Shown here: in pieces, positions 1 to 7,140 of the stretch
Numbering within the stretch: position 1 is the stretch's first letter
Layout of the letters: every line of letters begins with the position of its first letter
NCBI GenBank assembly: GCA_031257405.1
Contig: JAIROS010000017.1
Span: 1-34,045, forward strand
Origin: Puniceicoccales bacterium
Lineage (GTDB): Bacteria; Verrucomicrobiota; Verrucomicrobiia; Opitutales; LL51
DNA length: 34,045 bases
Reading direction: 5' to 3'
Translations under genes and position numbers: made by a program
The notes under the pieces: generated by a model
Databases searched by the model: none
What the model was told of the DNA's origin: nothing
The model's input: only the letters and a program-made list of their open reading frames with translations

Positions 1-199
1 CCAAAAGGGGCTTCAGGGTGTAGGAAAAATTTTTCCCGTCGACTTCCCTCACGCCCACCACTAAACCGATCCTCTGCGCCTTCCCGAGGAATACATGGAC
101 CAAGCTCCCCGGAAATATCGCAAAACGCAACTCCTCCGGAATACCGTAACTCAGCGGCCGATCGATGGGCGCAAAAATGATAACCTCAGCGATAAACAT
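1..199 (-). CDS. priA: PriA primosomal helicase N', N-terminal fragment (runs off left edge)
   Basis: The reverse strand from an ATG at 199 stays open to the window edge (66 codons). The translation starts MFIAEVIIFAPIDRPLSY, then GIPEELRF...PGSLVHVFLGKAQRIGLVVGV. This matches the N-terminal 3'-DNA-end-binding domain of PriA: a 'PLDRPFTY-x-P' opening, then 'PG..V.V.FG....G.VV'. PriA reloads the replicative helicase DnaB at stalled forks; the helicase core would lie to the left of the window. The start codon lies inside the last codons of folD (14-base overlap), so the two are probably cotranscribed and translationally coupled. The fragment is short, so the call rests on this one domain. Confidence 0.82.
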   Translation of the reverse strand, partial: MFIAEVIIFAPIDRPLSYGIPEELRFAIFPGSLVHVFLGKAQRIGLVVGVREVDGKNFSYTLKPLL

Positions 200-1061
200 G
201 ATTTTGATAGGCCAATAGCGTATTTTTCATGAGCATGGCGATGGTCATGGGCCCTACCCCCCCAGGCACCGGCGTAATAAAACCCGCCACCTGCTCAACG
301 CCCTCAAAATCTACATCCCCTACCACCCGATAACCCTTCGGAATACTCGGATCGGGAACGCGATTAATCCCGACGTCGATCACAATCGCCCCCGGCTTTA
401 CCCCATCCGCCGTCACCGCCCGCGAATTCCCCATGGCAACAATGAGTAAATCGGCTTCGCGGGTATGGTTGGAAATATTTTTTGATTTTGAGTGGCAAAA
501 GGTAACCGTGGTATTGGCAAACGCCTTTTTCTGCAGCATAAGCAGGCCAACGGGCTTCCCGACAATGAGACTCCGACCGAGTACGACGGTGTGCTTCCCC
601 TCCAAATTAACCCCCGTAGAGCGAATTAATTCGACGATCCCCGCCGGCGTACAGGGCAAAAACCCCCGGTCACTTTCCTGGCAAAGTAATCCCAAATTTT
701 GGGCGTGAAATCCGTCGATATCCTTATGGTGGGCAACAGCCGCAAAGGCCGCTTCCTGGATCGCCGCCGTCGGGAGTGGCGCCTGAATCAAAATCCCGTC
801 GACTCCGGGATCGCCGTTGAGTCGGTCTATGGTTCCCAGAAGTTCCCCGAGTTTTACATCTTTTTGGAAAACAATGGTCGATGTTTTGATACCGATTTCG
901 GCAGCAATTTTCTGCTTCTGATTGACGTAAATGACCGAAGCGGGATCTTCGCCGACCCGCACAAATACCGCACAGGGCGGCCGCGCACAGCTATGAATCA
1001 ATCCTTTAATATCCATCAAAATTTTCCTCGATATCGCTTTCCCGTCAATTATACTCGCCAT
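186..1061 (-). CDS. folD: FolD, bifunctional methylene-THF dehydrogenase / methenyl-THF cyclohydrolase
   Basis: A 291-residue protein of normal FolD length. FolD interconverts 5,10-methylene-, 5,10-methenyl- and 10-formyl-tetrahydrofolate in the cytoplasm, supplying one-carbon units for purines and initiator tRNA. Family motifs appear in order: the substrate-site stretch SVIYVNQKQK with the catalytic lysine (about residues 43-52), ILIQAPLP, KDIDGFH (usually DVDGFH), PCTPAGI, the NADP-binding loop VVLGRSLIVGKPVGLLML, and the C-terminal PVPGGVGPMTIAMLM. The start is the ATG before ASIIDGK, the usual FolD N-terminus. The 3' end overlaps priA by 14 bases. Upstream, only 49 bases separate it from the divergent murC-murB gene, so both promoters must share that gap. 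I see no clear Shine-Dalgarno sequence. Confidence 0.97.
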   Translation of the reverse strand: MASIIDGKAISRKILMDIKGLIHSCARPPCAVFVRVGEDPASVIYVNQKQKIAAEIGIKTSTIVFQKDVKLGELLGTIDRLNGDPGVDGILIQAPLPTAAIQEAAFAAVAHHKDIDGFHAQNLGLLCQESDRGFLPCTPAGIVELIRSTGVNLEGKHTVVLGRSLIVGKPVGLLMLQKKAFANTTVTFCHSKSKNISNHTREADLLIVAMGNSRAVTADGVKPGAIVIDVGINRVPDPSIPKGYRVVGDVDFEGVEQVAGFITPVPGGVGPMTIAMLMKNTLLAYQNHVYR

Positions 1062-1110
1062 TTGCCAAATTCTCGATTTCTAAATCCCCGTAAATTGAGA
1101 ACCCAGTGAG

Positions 1111-3276
1111 ATGTGCAAGCAATTTTTATTTTTGGGCGTGGGCGGAATGGGTATGGCGCCCCTGGCATTTTACGTCCGCCAGATGGGGCATATTGTTTAC
1201 GGCTTTGACGACAGGCTCTCCACCGATCTGGAGCGATTATTCGAGGGCCAAAAAATTATTATTTGCGAGCGATTCCCGGAAAAAATTGACGGCGTTATTT
1301 TTTCGAGCGCCCTCGCCACGCACCACCCCTGGCTAACAATGGCGGAGGAAAGGGGGATTTCGGCGGTTCGGCGGGGGAATTTTTTAGCGGAATTTTGTGA
1401 AAAAAAAAAGGTCATAGCCATCACCGGTTCCCACGGCAAAACCACGACGACGGCGATGCTCACCGACCATTTACCGGGTTGCGACTATATTTTGGGGGGA
1501 TTTTTCGAGTGTGAAAACAAGCCGCCTGCCTTTTACCGCGAAAGCAATCCCTATCTCATTTGCGAGGTGGACGAGAGCGACCGCACCATCGAATCTTTCC
1601 GGCCATACATCACCGCGGCACTCAATTTGGAGGACGACCACCTTAGGGCGTACGGTTCGCCGAAGCATCTGGATACGGCCTTTGAAAAACTATTTTCCCA
1701 GACCCGAAAAGCCATTATCATCCCCGAAACCGACTGCCGTCTGAATGCAATCGCGCGGAAATTAGCTGCTCCACCGGGGTTTATTCACACGGTACCGCCG
1801 CCGAAAAATGATTATGGGGAGCAATGCGGGGAAAATATAGCCATTGTGGGGAAAATTTTGGAAATATTGGCGCTGGAGCCGGACAAGCCACCGATCGTCG
1901 CCCCAGTATCCTACACGCCGATTTTTCGCCGCAACCAGTATTTAGGCCGCATCGACGGGGATAAGCGCGCCGTAGAGATCTGGACGGATTACGCCCACCA
2001 TCCGACGGAAATCGAAAATTACATCGCGAGGTTCCAAAAATTGCACCCCAATAAAAAAATTTTACTAATTTTTCAGCCCCATCGCTATTCCCGTACGCAG
2101 CAATATGCCCGCGATCTCGCCGAAATTTTCGCCGCCAGAGACGCCCTATTATTGCCGGTATATCCCGCCGACGAAACCTTTTCCGCCGATGGTACCACCC
2201 AAGCGATCCTCCGATACTTGCCCCAAACAACGAAGGCAAAATTTCTCGAATCCCTGGAAAATTTTTCCCTCCGGACTTTTTTCCCAGCCGACGACTCCCC
2301 CGATACCGTACTTTTTATCGGTGCGGGCGATATTTTTCAGCGGGCTCAAAGGTGGATCATGGGCCAACGCATCTCCGATCTCCGAGCCCATTTAACTCGC
2401 CGTTCCATCGCATTTCGGGAAAATTTCCCCCTCAAAACACACAATACACTGCAAATCGACGCCACTGTTCCCCTATGGGTCGAGCCCCAATCCGAAGGCG
2501 AACTGCGGGAACTCATTCGGCAGCTGCGGACTGCGGGAATCCCCTACCGCGCCATAGGCCACGGAGCTAATTTACTGTTGGACGAATGCGAAGGCGTATT
2601 TATTTCGCTGAGGAAAATGCCCGTTTCGTGGGTGATCGACCGCGGCACACTGACCGCTTCCGCAAATATCCCGTTGGCTACGTTTGTTGGGCGTTTAGCG
2701 GCGCTAGGGTTTCCGGGTTACGAGGCGCTGATGGGGATTCCGGGGACTTTGGGTGGCGCGCTTTACATGAATGCGGGCGCACAGGGGCAATCCATTTTCG
2801 ACCACCTCCGTTCGCTAAAATTCCTTGATTCTTCCGGGGAAATTGGCGTAATAAGTAAGGGGGAGATTCGCTTTGGGTACCGCCATGGATTTCGGCGGGG
2901 GATTATTTTAGGGGCGCAATTTTCTTTGGAGCGGAGGGAATCGGCGGCAATTTTGCTTGAAAAAATCAGGGCTCAGGCCCGGTGGCGTCGGGGTAAGCAG
3001 CCTTCGCAGCCCAACGCGGGCAGTATTTTTAAAAATCCCGAAAATCATTTTGCCGGCGCACTCATCGAGCAAACCGGTTTAAAGGGGGTAGGGATTGGCG
3101 GTGCGAAAATAGCGGAAACCCACGCCAATTTCATTGTTAACGGGCGTAAAACGGCGACGGCCGGCGACATTAAAAGATTACTGCGCTTGGCGCGCCAAAG
3201 TGTTTTTGAAAAGCACGGTATTTTTTTAGAGCGGGAGATTTTACTTGCCTCCGACAAATTTTTACCCATAATTTAA
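1111..3276 (+). CDS. murC/murB: MurC-MurB fusion: UDP-MurNAc L-alanine ligase plus UDP-GlcNAc-enolpyruvate reductase
   Basis: One 721-residue frame carries two peptidoglycan-precursor enzymes. Residues 1 to about 416 are MurC: nucleotide fold GVGGMGMAPL (9-18), ATP loop ITGSHGKTTTT (around 105-114), VDESD, ALNLEDDHL, DYAHHPTE and FQPHRYSRTQQYA. Residues 417-721 are MurB: the FAD-binding stretch IGHGANLLLDE, then GIPGTLGGALYMNAGAQG, the YRHGFR tyrosine region, NAGSIFKNP with the catalytic-type serine, and a C-terminal GIFLEREIL glutamate region. MurB reduces UDP-GlcNAc-enolpyruvate to UDP-MurNAc and MurC adds L-Ala, so the fusion joins consecutive steps. The MurC half is short for the family (about 416 against about 460-490): the stretch between the DDHL motif and the C-terminal domain looks reduced by roughly 50 residues. 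The order is MurC first, the reverse of the pathway. malQ starts 3 bases after the stop. Confidence 0.95.
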   Translation: MCKQFLFLGVGGMGMAPLAFYVRQMGHIVYGFDDRLSTDLERLFEGQKIIICERFPEKIDGVIFSSALATHHPWLTMAEERGISAVRRGNFLAEFCEKKKVIAITGSHGKTTTTAMLTDHLPGCDYILGGFFECENKPPAFYRESNPYLICEVDESDRTIESFRPYITAALNLEDDHLRAYGSPKHLDTAFEKLFSQTRKAIIIPETDCRLNAIARKLAAPPGFIHTVPPPKNDYGEQCGENIAIVGKILEILALEPDKPPIVAPVSYTPIFRRNQYLGRIDGDKRAVEIWTDYAHHPTEIENYIARFQKLHPNKKILLIFQPHRYSRTQQYARDLAEIFAARDALLLPVYPADETFSADGTTQAILRYLPQTTKAKFLESLENFSLRTFFPADDSPDTVLFIGAGDIFQRAQRWIMGQRISDLRAHLTRRSIAFRENFPLKTHNTLQIDATVPLWVEPQSEGELRELIRQLRTAGIPYRAIGHGANLLLDECEGVFISLRKMPVSWVIDRGTLTASANIPLATFVGRLAALGFPGYEALMGIPGTLGGALYMNAGAQGQSIFDHLRSLKFLDSSGEIGVISKGEIRFGYRHGFRRGIILGAQFSLERRESAAILLEKIRAQARWRRGKQPSQPNAGSIFKNPENHFAGALIEQTGLKGVGIGGAKIAETHANFIVNGRKTATAGDIKRLLRLARQSVFEKHGIFLEREILLASDKFLPII
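2348..2361 (+). promoter_or_regulatory. Possible internal ribosome site and start for free MurB
   Basis: An AAAGGTGG purine run (2348-2355) is followed after three bases by an in-frame ATG (2359, codon 417), exactly where the MurB homology begins (MGQRISDLRAHL). This may be a relic of a separate murB start or a working internal start giving free MurB. The spacing is short, so this is a weak call. Confidence 0.3.
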
Positions 3277-3279
3277 CGC

Positions 3280-4743
3280 GTGGAGGAAACTTGGACTGAG
3301 CAGCGGGCGATGGGAATGGGGCTGCACATTTCCTGTTTACCCGGCGAGCAGGGGATAGGGAGTTTCGACGAAAACGCCTACGCATTCATCGATTTCCTTT
3401 CGGCGGCGGGGATAAAATTTTGGCAGGTCTGCCCCCTGGCGCCCACGAGCTACGGCGATTCCCCCTACCAGGGCACGTCAGCATTCGCCCTCAACCCCTA
3501 CTTCATCGACCTAAAGGCGCTCGCCATCAACCCAGGGAATTCCATGGGCGACGAAATACACCGCCGCCGCGTTTTTTTCGGAGAAATTTATAATTTTTTC
3601 CAAAATTTATTACCGGAAATCCCCAAAATTTTCCCCAAAAGCGAGCAAAAAAAATTGCAACACTTCTGCGAAAATACGCCCTGGCTCAGGCCCTACAGTT
3701 TATTTTCGGCGCTGAAAAAACATTTTGGTGGGGGATCTTGGATGGCGTGGCCCGGCGCTTTTCGGCGGTACGAAAAAATTGCCACCGCGAAATTACCGGA
3801 ATCCGTTTTAGTGGACGCCAAAGGCCACGAAATTTTACAATATATCGCCCATAATCAGTGGGGGAAATTGAAGCAATATGCCCATAAAAATGGCGTAAAA
3901 ATTATAGGAGATATCCCGATTTATCCCGGTTTGGACAGCGCAGACGTCTGGAGCGAACCCCAAAATTTTAAGCTGGATCGCCAGCTAAATCCCCTCCACG
4001 TAGCCGGCGTCCCCCCCGATTATTTCACGGAAAACGGCCAACTGTGGGGCAACCCCCTGTACGACTGGGATTTTTTGGGGAAAAATGAGTACGACTGGTG
4101 GCAGCGGCGGATCCGGCGCAATCGCGAGCTCTTCGACGTCCTCCGCCTCGACCACTTCCGCGGATTCGACCGCTTCTGGAGCATCCCGCCCAACGCCCCA
4201 ACCGCTAAAGAAGGAAAATGGGAAAAAGGGCCCGGAGAAACATTATTCCGCTGCTTCAAAGGCATTCCCTTCATCGCCGAAGACCTCGGTGAACTCGACG
4301 AAAGTGCCCGAAATTTAATGCAAAAATTGGATTTCCCGGGCATGAAGGTGTTGCAATTCGCGTTCTCCAACGACCCCAAAAATATTTACCTCCCCCACCG
4401 CCACCATCCCCACTCCGTCCTCTACCTCGGCACGCACGATAATGACACGCTGATCGGCTGGTACGGCGGCCTCAGTGACTCGGTGAAGGACCAAATTCGC
4501 CGCTATTTTGGCATCGGGGACCACGAAATATCCTGGAAATTTTTAACGGAAATTTACCGTTCGCCCTGTTTTTTGGGGATTATTTGTGTGCAAGACCTGC
4601 TCAAGTTGGGCAGCGAAGGGCGGTTCAATGCCCCCGGAACTTCCTGCGGCAACTGGCAATGGCGGATGACCCCGGAGCAATTTTTGGAGCTCAAAGAAAT
4701 GGCCCCGCAATTAAAAATACACGCCCTGCTCTACGGCCGATAA
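3280..4743 (+). CDS. malQ: MalQ, 4-alpha-glucanotransferase (amylomaltase, GH77)
   Basis: A 487-residue protein, close to usual bacterial amylomaltase length. It moves alpha-1,4-glucan segments between maltodextrins in the cytoplasm and usually works with glycogen/maltodextrin phosphorylase. The N-terminal signature is present (GMGLHISCLPGEQGIGSF, then WQVCPLAPTSYGDSPYQG). The three catalytic sites of GH77 are visible: LRLDHFRGFDRF (nucleophile Asp), FIAEDLGEL (acid/base Glu) and GTHDNDTLIGW (third Asp). The chosen start is GTG at 3280, three bases after the murC-murB stop. An in-frame ATG at 3310 is the alternative, but it would begin directly at the conserved GMGLH block; a GGAGGA run lies at 3283-3288, too far from 3310 to be ideal. 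No other maltodextrin gene is in the window. Confidence 0.96.
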   Translation: MEETWTEQRAMGMGLHISCLPGEQGIGSFDENAYAFIDFLSAAGIKFWQVCPLAPTSYGDSPYQGTSAFALNPYFIDLKALAINPGNSMGDEIHRRRVFFGEIYNFFQNLLPEIPKIFPKSEQKKLQHFCENTPWLRPYSLFSALKKHFGGGSWMAWPGAFRRYEKIATAKLPESVLVDAKGHEILQYIAHNQWGKLKQYAHKNGVKIIGDIPIYPGLDSADVWSEPQNFKLDRQLNPLHVAGVPPDYFTENGQLWGNPLYDWDFLGKNEYDWWQRRIRRNRELFDVLRLDHFRGFDRFWSIPPNAPTAKEGKWEKGPGETLFRCFKGIPFIAEDLGELDESARNLMQKLDFPGMKVLQFAFSNDPKNIYLPHRHHPHSVLYLGTHDNDTLIGWYGGLSDSVKDQIRRYFGIGDHEISWKFLTEIYRSPCFLGIICVQDLLKLGSEGRFNAPGTSCGNWQWRMTPEQFLELKEMAPQLKIHALLYGR

Positions 4744-4784
4744 TCCGCCCTTGCATTCGGAAAAAAAATCAATACCATCGGCCC

Positions 4785-5168
4785 ATGGTCAAACGAAGGG
4801 GATATTTACTGATTGAAGTGATCATTGGGTTGTCGATTTTTGCACTATTTGCGGGGGTTGTGACGCAGGGGTTTTTAGTAGGTTTAAAGCTGTACGGCGA
4901 AGCGGATGATGCGGATCCCAACGCCGGTGTAATCGCCGCGGTCCTCGCCAATCGCATAAAAAGTTCGACGGGGCCGGACACTTCCATTGAGATGGGTTTC
5001 GACGCGGAAAAATGGAAAATGGATATTAGGGCCAAGGGCCAGGTGTCAAACATTAGTCAAAAATTATATGCTTTCAGTGTTAATGTTGCTAAAATCGCCG
5101 ATATTCAGGGGAATCGCTCCGATCGCGCCGCTCCGCAAGAGTACCACATTTTCCGCTACCTTCCCTAA
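4785..5168 (+). CDS. Type IV prepilin-like / pseudopilin (GspI/GspH-like) protein
   Basis: The supported protein is 127 residues starting at ATG 4785. The frame is open back to 4584, but that upstream part overlaps malQ and is not pilin-like. The N-terminus MVKRRGYLLIEVIIGLSIFAL is a class III (prepilin) signal: a short basic leader, cleavage after Gly6, Tyr as new residue 1 and Glu at +5, then a hydrophobic helix to about residue 29. The remainder is a small domain without a family I can name; the length and IEV start fit minor pseudopilins of type II secretion or type IV pili. It would be processed by prepilin peptidase PilD and sit in the inner membrane. No other pilus gene is nearby. I see no clear ribosome site. 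Confidence 0.8.
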   Translation: MVKRRGYLLIEVIIGLSIFALFAGVVTQGFLVGLKLYGEADDADPNAGVIAAVLANRIKSSTGPDTSIEMGFDAEKWKMDIRAKGQVSNISQKLYAFSVNVAKIADIQGNRSDRAAPQEYHIFRYLP

Positions 5169-5235
5169 TTCTCCCAAAATTTCCAAGAATGACTTGAAAA
5201 TTCCTTAAATATTTTATCACTGGGGTGGAAGCGTT

Positions 5236-6909
5236 ATGATTTCTTTTCTACAAAAGGTTTTGCAGAAACACCACAAGTGGTTGTTTTCCATTTTATTGGT
5301 CATTGTCACCATCAGTTTCGTCTTTACCGTCGGTTCTTCGCCGGGCATCGGACGGAATACGCGGGGCCAAGCGAAAAAAATTTTTGGCCACAATCTCTCT
5401 TCCCAAAAAGAGGCCGCCAAATTACTCCAGGAAGTGGAACTCAGTGCGCAGTTAAAACAAATTTTCATTTGGACCGGGCAACTGCAGGAATACGTCACCC
5501 TATCGCGCCTCGCGGCACTAAAATTGGCCGACGATTTCGAGATACCGCCCCCCAATAAAACGTTACTGCAGGGTTTTGTCGAAAATTATCCTCTATTTAG
5601 GGGGAAAGATCAGCGATTCGACGCGAGTAAATACAATCAATTCCTCGAGCAATTCAACGGAGATCCCACCCAATTGAGTTTATTTGAGCGCACCGTCGCC
5701 GACGATTTCAGGATCAGTAAAATTGAAGCATTATTATCGGGGCAGGGCTACGCGTTGGGCGTGCAGGCACGGGCGGCCATCTCCAAGGACACGGCAAAAT
5801 ACTTTTTCTCCACAGCGAAATTCGACGCATCCGTACTCCCCACCGAGACGCCTTACACGGAAGAGGAAATTAAACAATATTTTGACGACAATCTTGAGGC
5901 CTATAAGGTGGAGGAGCAGATAGTTTTGGACTACGTTGAATTTTCCAAGGACGCATTTACGAAACGGATTCCTGCGCCGACCCGCATCGATTTACAAAAA
6001 GTTCAGGACGCGCACAAAAATCAACTTCGGCATTTAGCGGAGGGGTCGAAGGAGTGGCGGGATGCGCTCACGAAGATTTACGAAGAGCGTGCGCGGGAGC
6101 GTTTTGCCTTTGAGACGGCAGACCAATTTGTTTACGACCTTTACGAAAAAAATATTACCCGCAATTCGGACAAATTGAGGCGATTTATTGAGGACAGGGA
6201 ACTCGATCTGCGCAATTTAGGGGCCATTACGCTGGAAAAGCCCGTTAGCAACGAATATTTTGACGAAAAATTTTTAGTGGCGGCGGCCAGCTTGACGAAC
6301 GATCGCTACTACTCGGACCCCATTCCAGCCAAAAATGGAAACATATGTGTCCTGCTCTATCGGGAGCTTATTCCGGCGTATTATCCTGCGTTGGAGGGGG
6401 TTCGGGAGGCGGTAGCGCGCGATTTTTTGGCGAAGAGGCGGGAAGAAATTTTTTCGGACCAGGTCAAAAGAATTCAAAAGGAATTGGCTGAAATGGGACC
6501 GCTGACGTATGAAATTTTTGTAAAAACTGTCGCCGAAAAAGGGGGTACGGTTACGAAAAATTCCGGGGAAATTGCCGAAAATTTGACACTTTCTCCGGAA
6601 GAGAAGGAAGCGCTTTTCGCCCTAGCGGTGGGCAGCGTATCGCCGGTAATTTTCGCGGGGAAAATGGAAGCGGAGGTGATACTGCTTGAGAAGAAGGAGG
6701 TCCCGGACGCCATTGATCCGGCTATTTTTGAACAGCGGCTGACGGATCTGGAAAAGCGGAGTAAACGGGGATTTAGCGACTATCTCATTGAAATGATTTT
6801 GGACGAAATGGGCGTCGGGGAGAATCGTCAAAAAATAACACAGCAATTCCGAGCGGCAGCAGCACTCATTCACATGCAGCAGTACCGCGACGAAACGGTA
6901 TTATATTAA
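5236..6909 (+). CDS. PpiD/SurA-type membrane-anchored periplasmic folding chaperone
   Basis: A 557-residue protein. It has a short basic start, one transmembrane helix at about residues 15-33 (LFSILLVIVTISFVFTV), then a large helical domain presumably in the periplasm. The stretch RFDASKYNQFLEQF...SLFERTVADDFRISKI matches the SurA/PpiD N-terminal chaperone pattern ('F...Y...L...f...v..dl...kl'). The later IPAKNGNICVLLYRELIPAYYPALEGVREAV resembles the segment after a parvulin domain, but I cannot find a convincing parvulin active site, so it may be a chaperone without isomerase activity. Likely role: helping outer-membrane and secreted proteins fold. A GGGGTGG run before ATG 5236 is a possible ribosome site. 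The last 37 codons and downstream bases are tandemly duplicated after the stop. Confidence 0.75.
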   Translation: MISFLQKVLQKHHKWLFSILLVIVTISFVFTVGSSPGIGRNTRGQAKKIFGHNLSSQKEAAKLLQEVELSAQLKQIFIWTGQLQEYVTLSRLAALKLADDFEIPPPNKTLLQGFVENYPLFRGKDQRFDASKYNQFLEQFNGDPTQLSLFERTVADDFRISKIEALLSGQGYALGVQARAAISKDTAKYFFSTAKFDASVLPTETPYTEEEIKQYFDDNLEAYKVEEQIVLDYVEFSKDAFTKRIPAPTRIDLQKVQDAHKNQLRHLAEGSKEWRDALTKIYEERARERFAFETADQFVYDLYEKNITRNSDKLRRFIEDRELDLRNLGAITLEKPVSNEYFDEKFLVAAASLTNDRYYSDPIPAKNGNICVLLYRELIPAYYPALEGVREAVARDFLAKRREEIFSDQVKRIQKELAEMGPLTYEIFVKTVAEKGGTVTKNSGEIAENLTLSPEEKEALFALAVGSVSPVIFAGKMEAEVILLEKKEVPDAIDPAIFEQRLTDLEKRSKRGFSDYLIEMILDEMGVGENRQKITQQFRAAAALIHMQQYRDETVLY

Positions 6910-7082
6910 TATTTTTTTACAATTGACTGGACTCCTGGATCTAGATGGAACGGGCGTCGGGGAGAATCGTCAAAAAATAACACAGCAATTCCGAGCGGCA
7001 GCAGCACTCATCCACTTGCAGCAGTACCGCGACGAAACGATATTATATTAATGTTTTTTTACAATTGACTGGGCCCCTGGAT
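6799..7082 (+). repeat. Two tandem copies of a 142-bp unit (3' end of chaperone gene plus downstream)
   Basis: Unit 1 (6799-6940) covers the last 37 codons of the chaperone gene, its stop and 31 downstream bases. Unit 2 (6941-7082) follows at a 142-base offset with about 11 differences counted by eye; the central part is nearly identical. In unit 2 the copied frame is still open to the same TAA (7049-7051), and several changes are synonymous or conservative (Ile ATT/ATC, Met to Leu, Val to Ile). Both units end with a run of T and ACAATTGACT. A third partial match starts at 7084 (TTATATTAAT, T run, TTGACT). Confidence 0.9.
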
Positions 7083-7092
7083 TTATATTAAT
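7065..7092 (+). promoter_or_regulatory. Candidate upstream promoter P2 for the lipoprotein gene
   Basis: TTGACT (7065-7070), a 16-base spacer and ATTAAT (7087-7092). The -35 element is the one carried at the end of duplicated unit 2. The -10 match is only 4 of 6. Confidence 0.35.
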
Positions 7093-7104
7093 AATTTTTT
7101 TTAT

Positions 7105-7132
7105 TTGACTAAATATTTCGCCCCTATTTAAT
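7105..7132 (+). promoter_or_regulatory. Promoter P3 for the lipoprotein gene, abutting its start codon
   Basis: TTGACT (7105-7110, 5 of 6), a 16-base spacer and TTTAAT (7127-7132, 5 of 6). The ATG is at 7141, so transcription would begin one or two bases before it. No Shine-Dalgarno fits, so the mRNA is likely leaderless. The -35 belongs to the third, partial copy of the local repeat. Confidence 0.6.
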
Positions 7133-7140
7133 CGGCCCAG

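Noticed and set aside
699-1109. 136-codon forward frame opposite folD.
   Set aside because: It is a shadow of folD on the other strand, with no family resemblance and no start signal.
2105-2395. Forward frame inside murC-murB.
   Set aside because: It is a Pro/Ser-rich out-of-frame shadow; the murC-murB frame has clear family motifs throughout.
4584-4784. Upstream extension of the pseudopilin frame.
   Set aside because: It runs inside malQ; the prepilin leader starts at ATG 4785.
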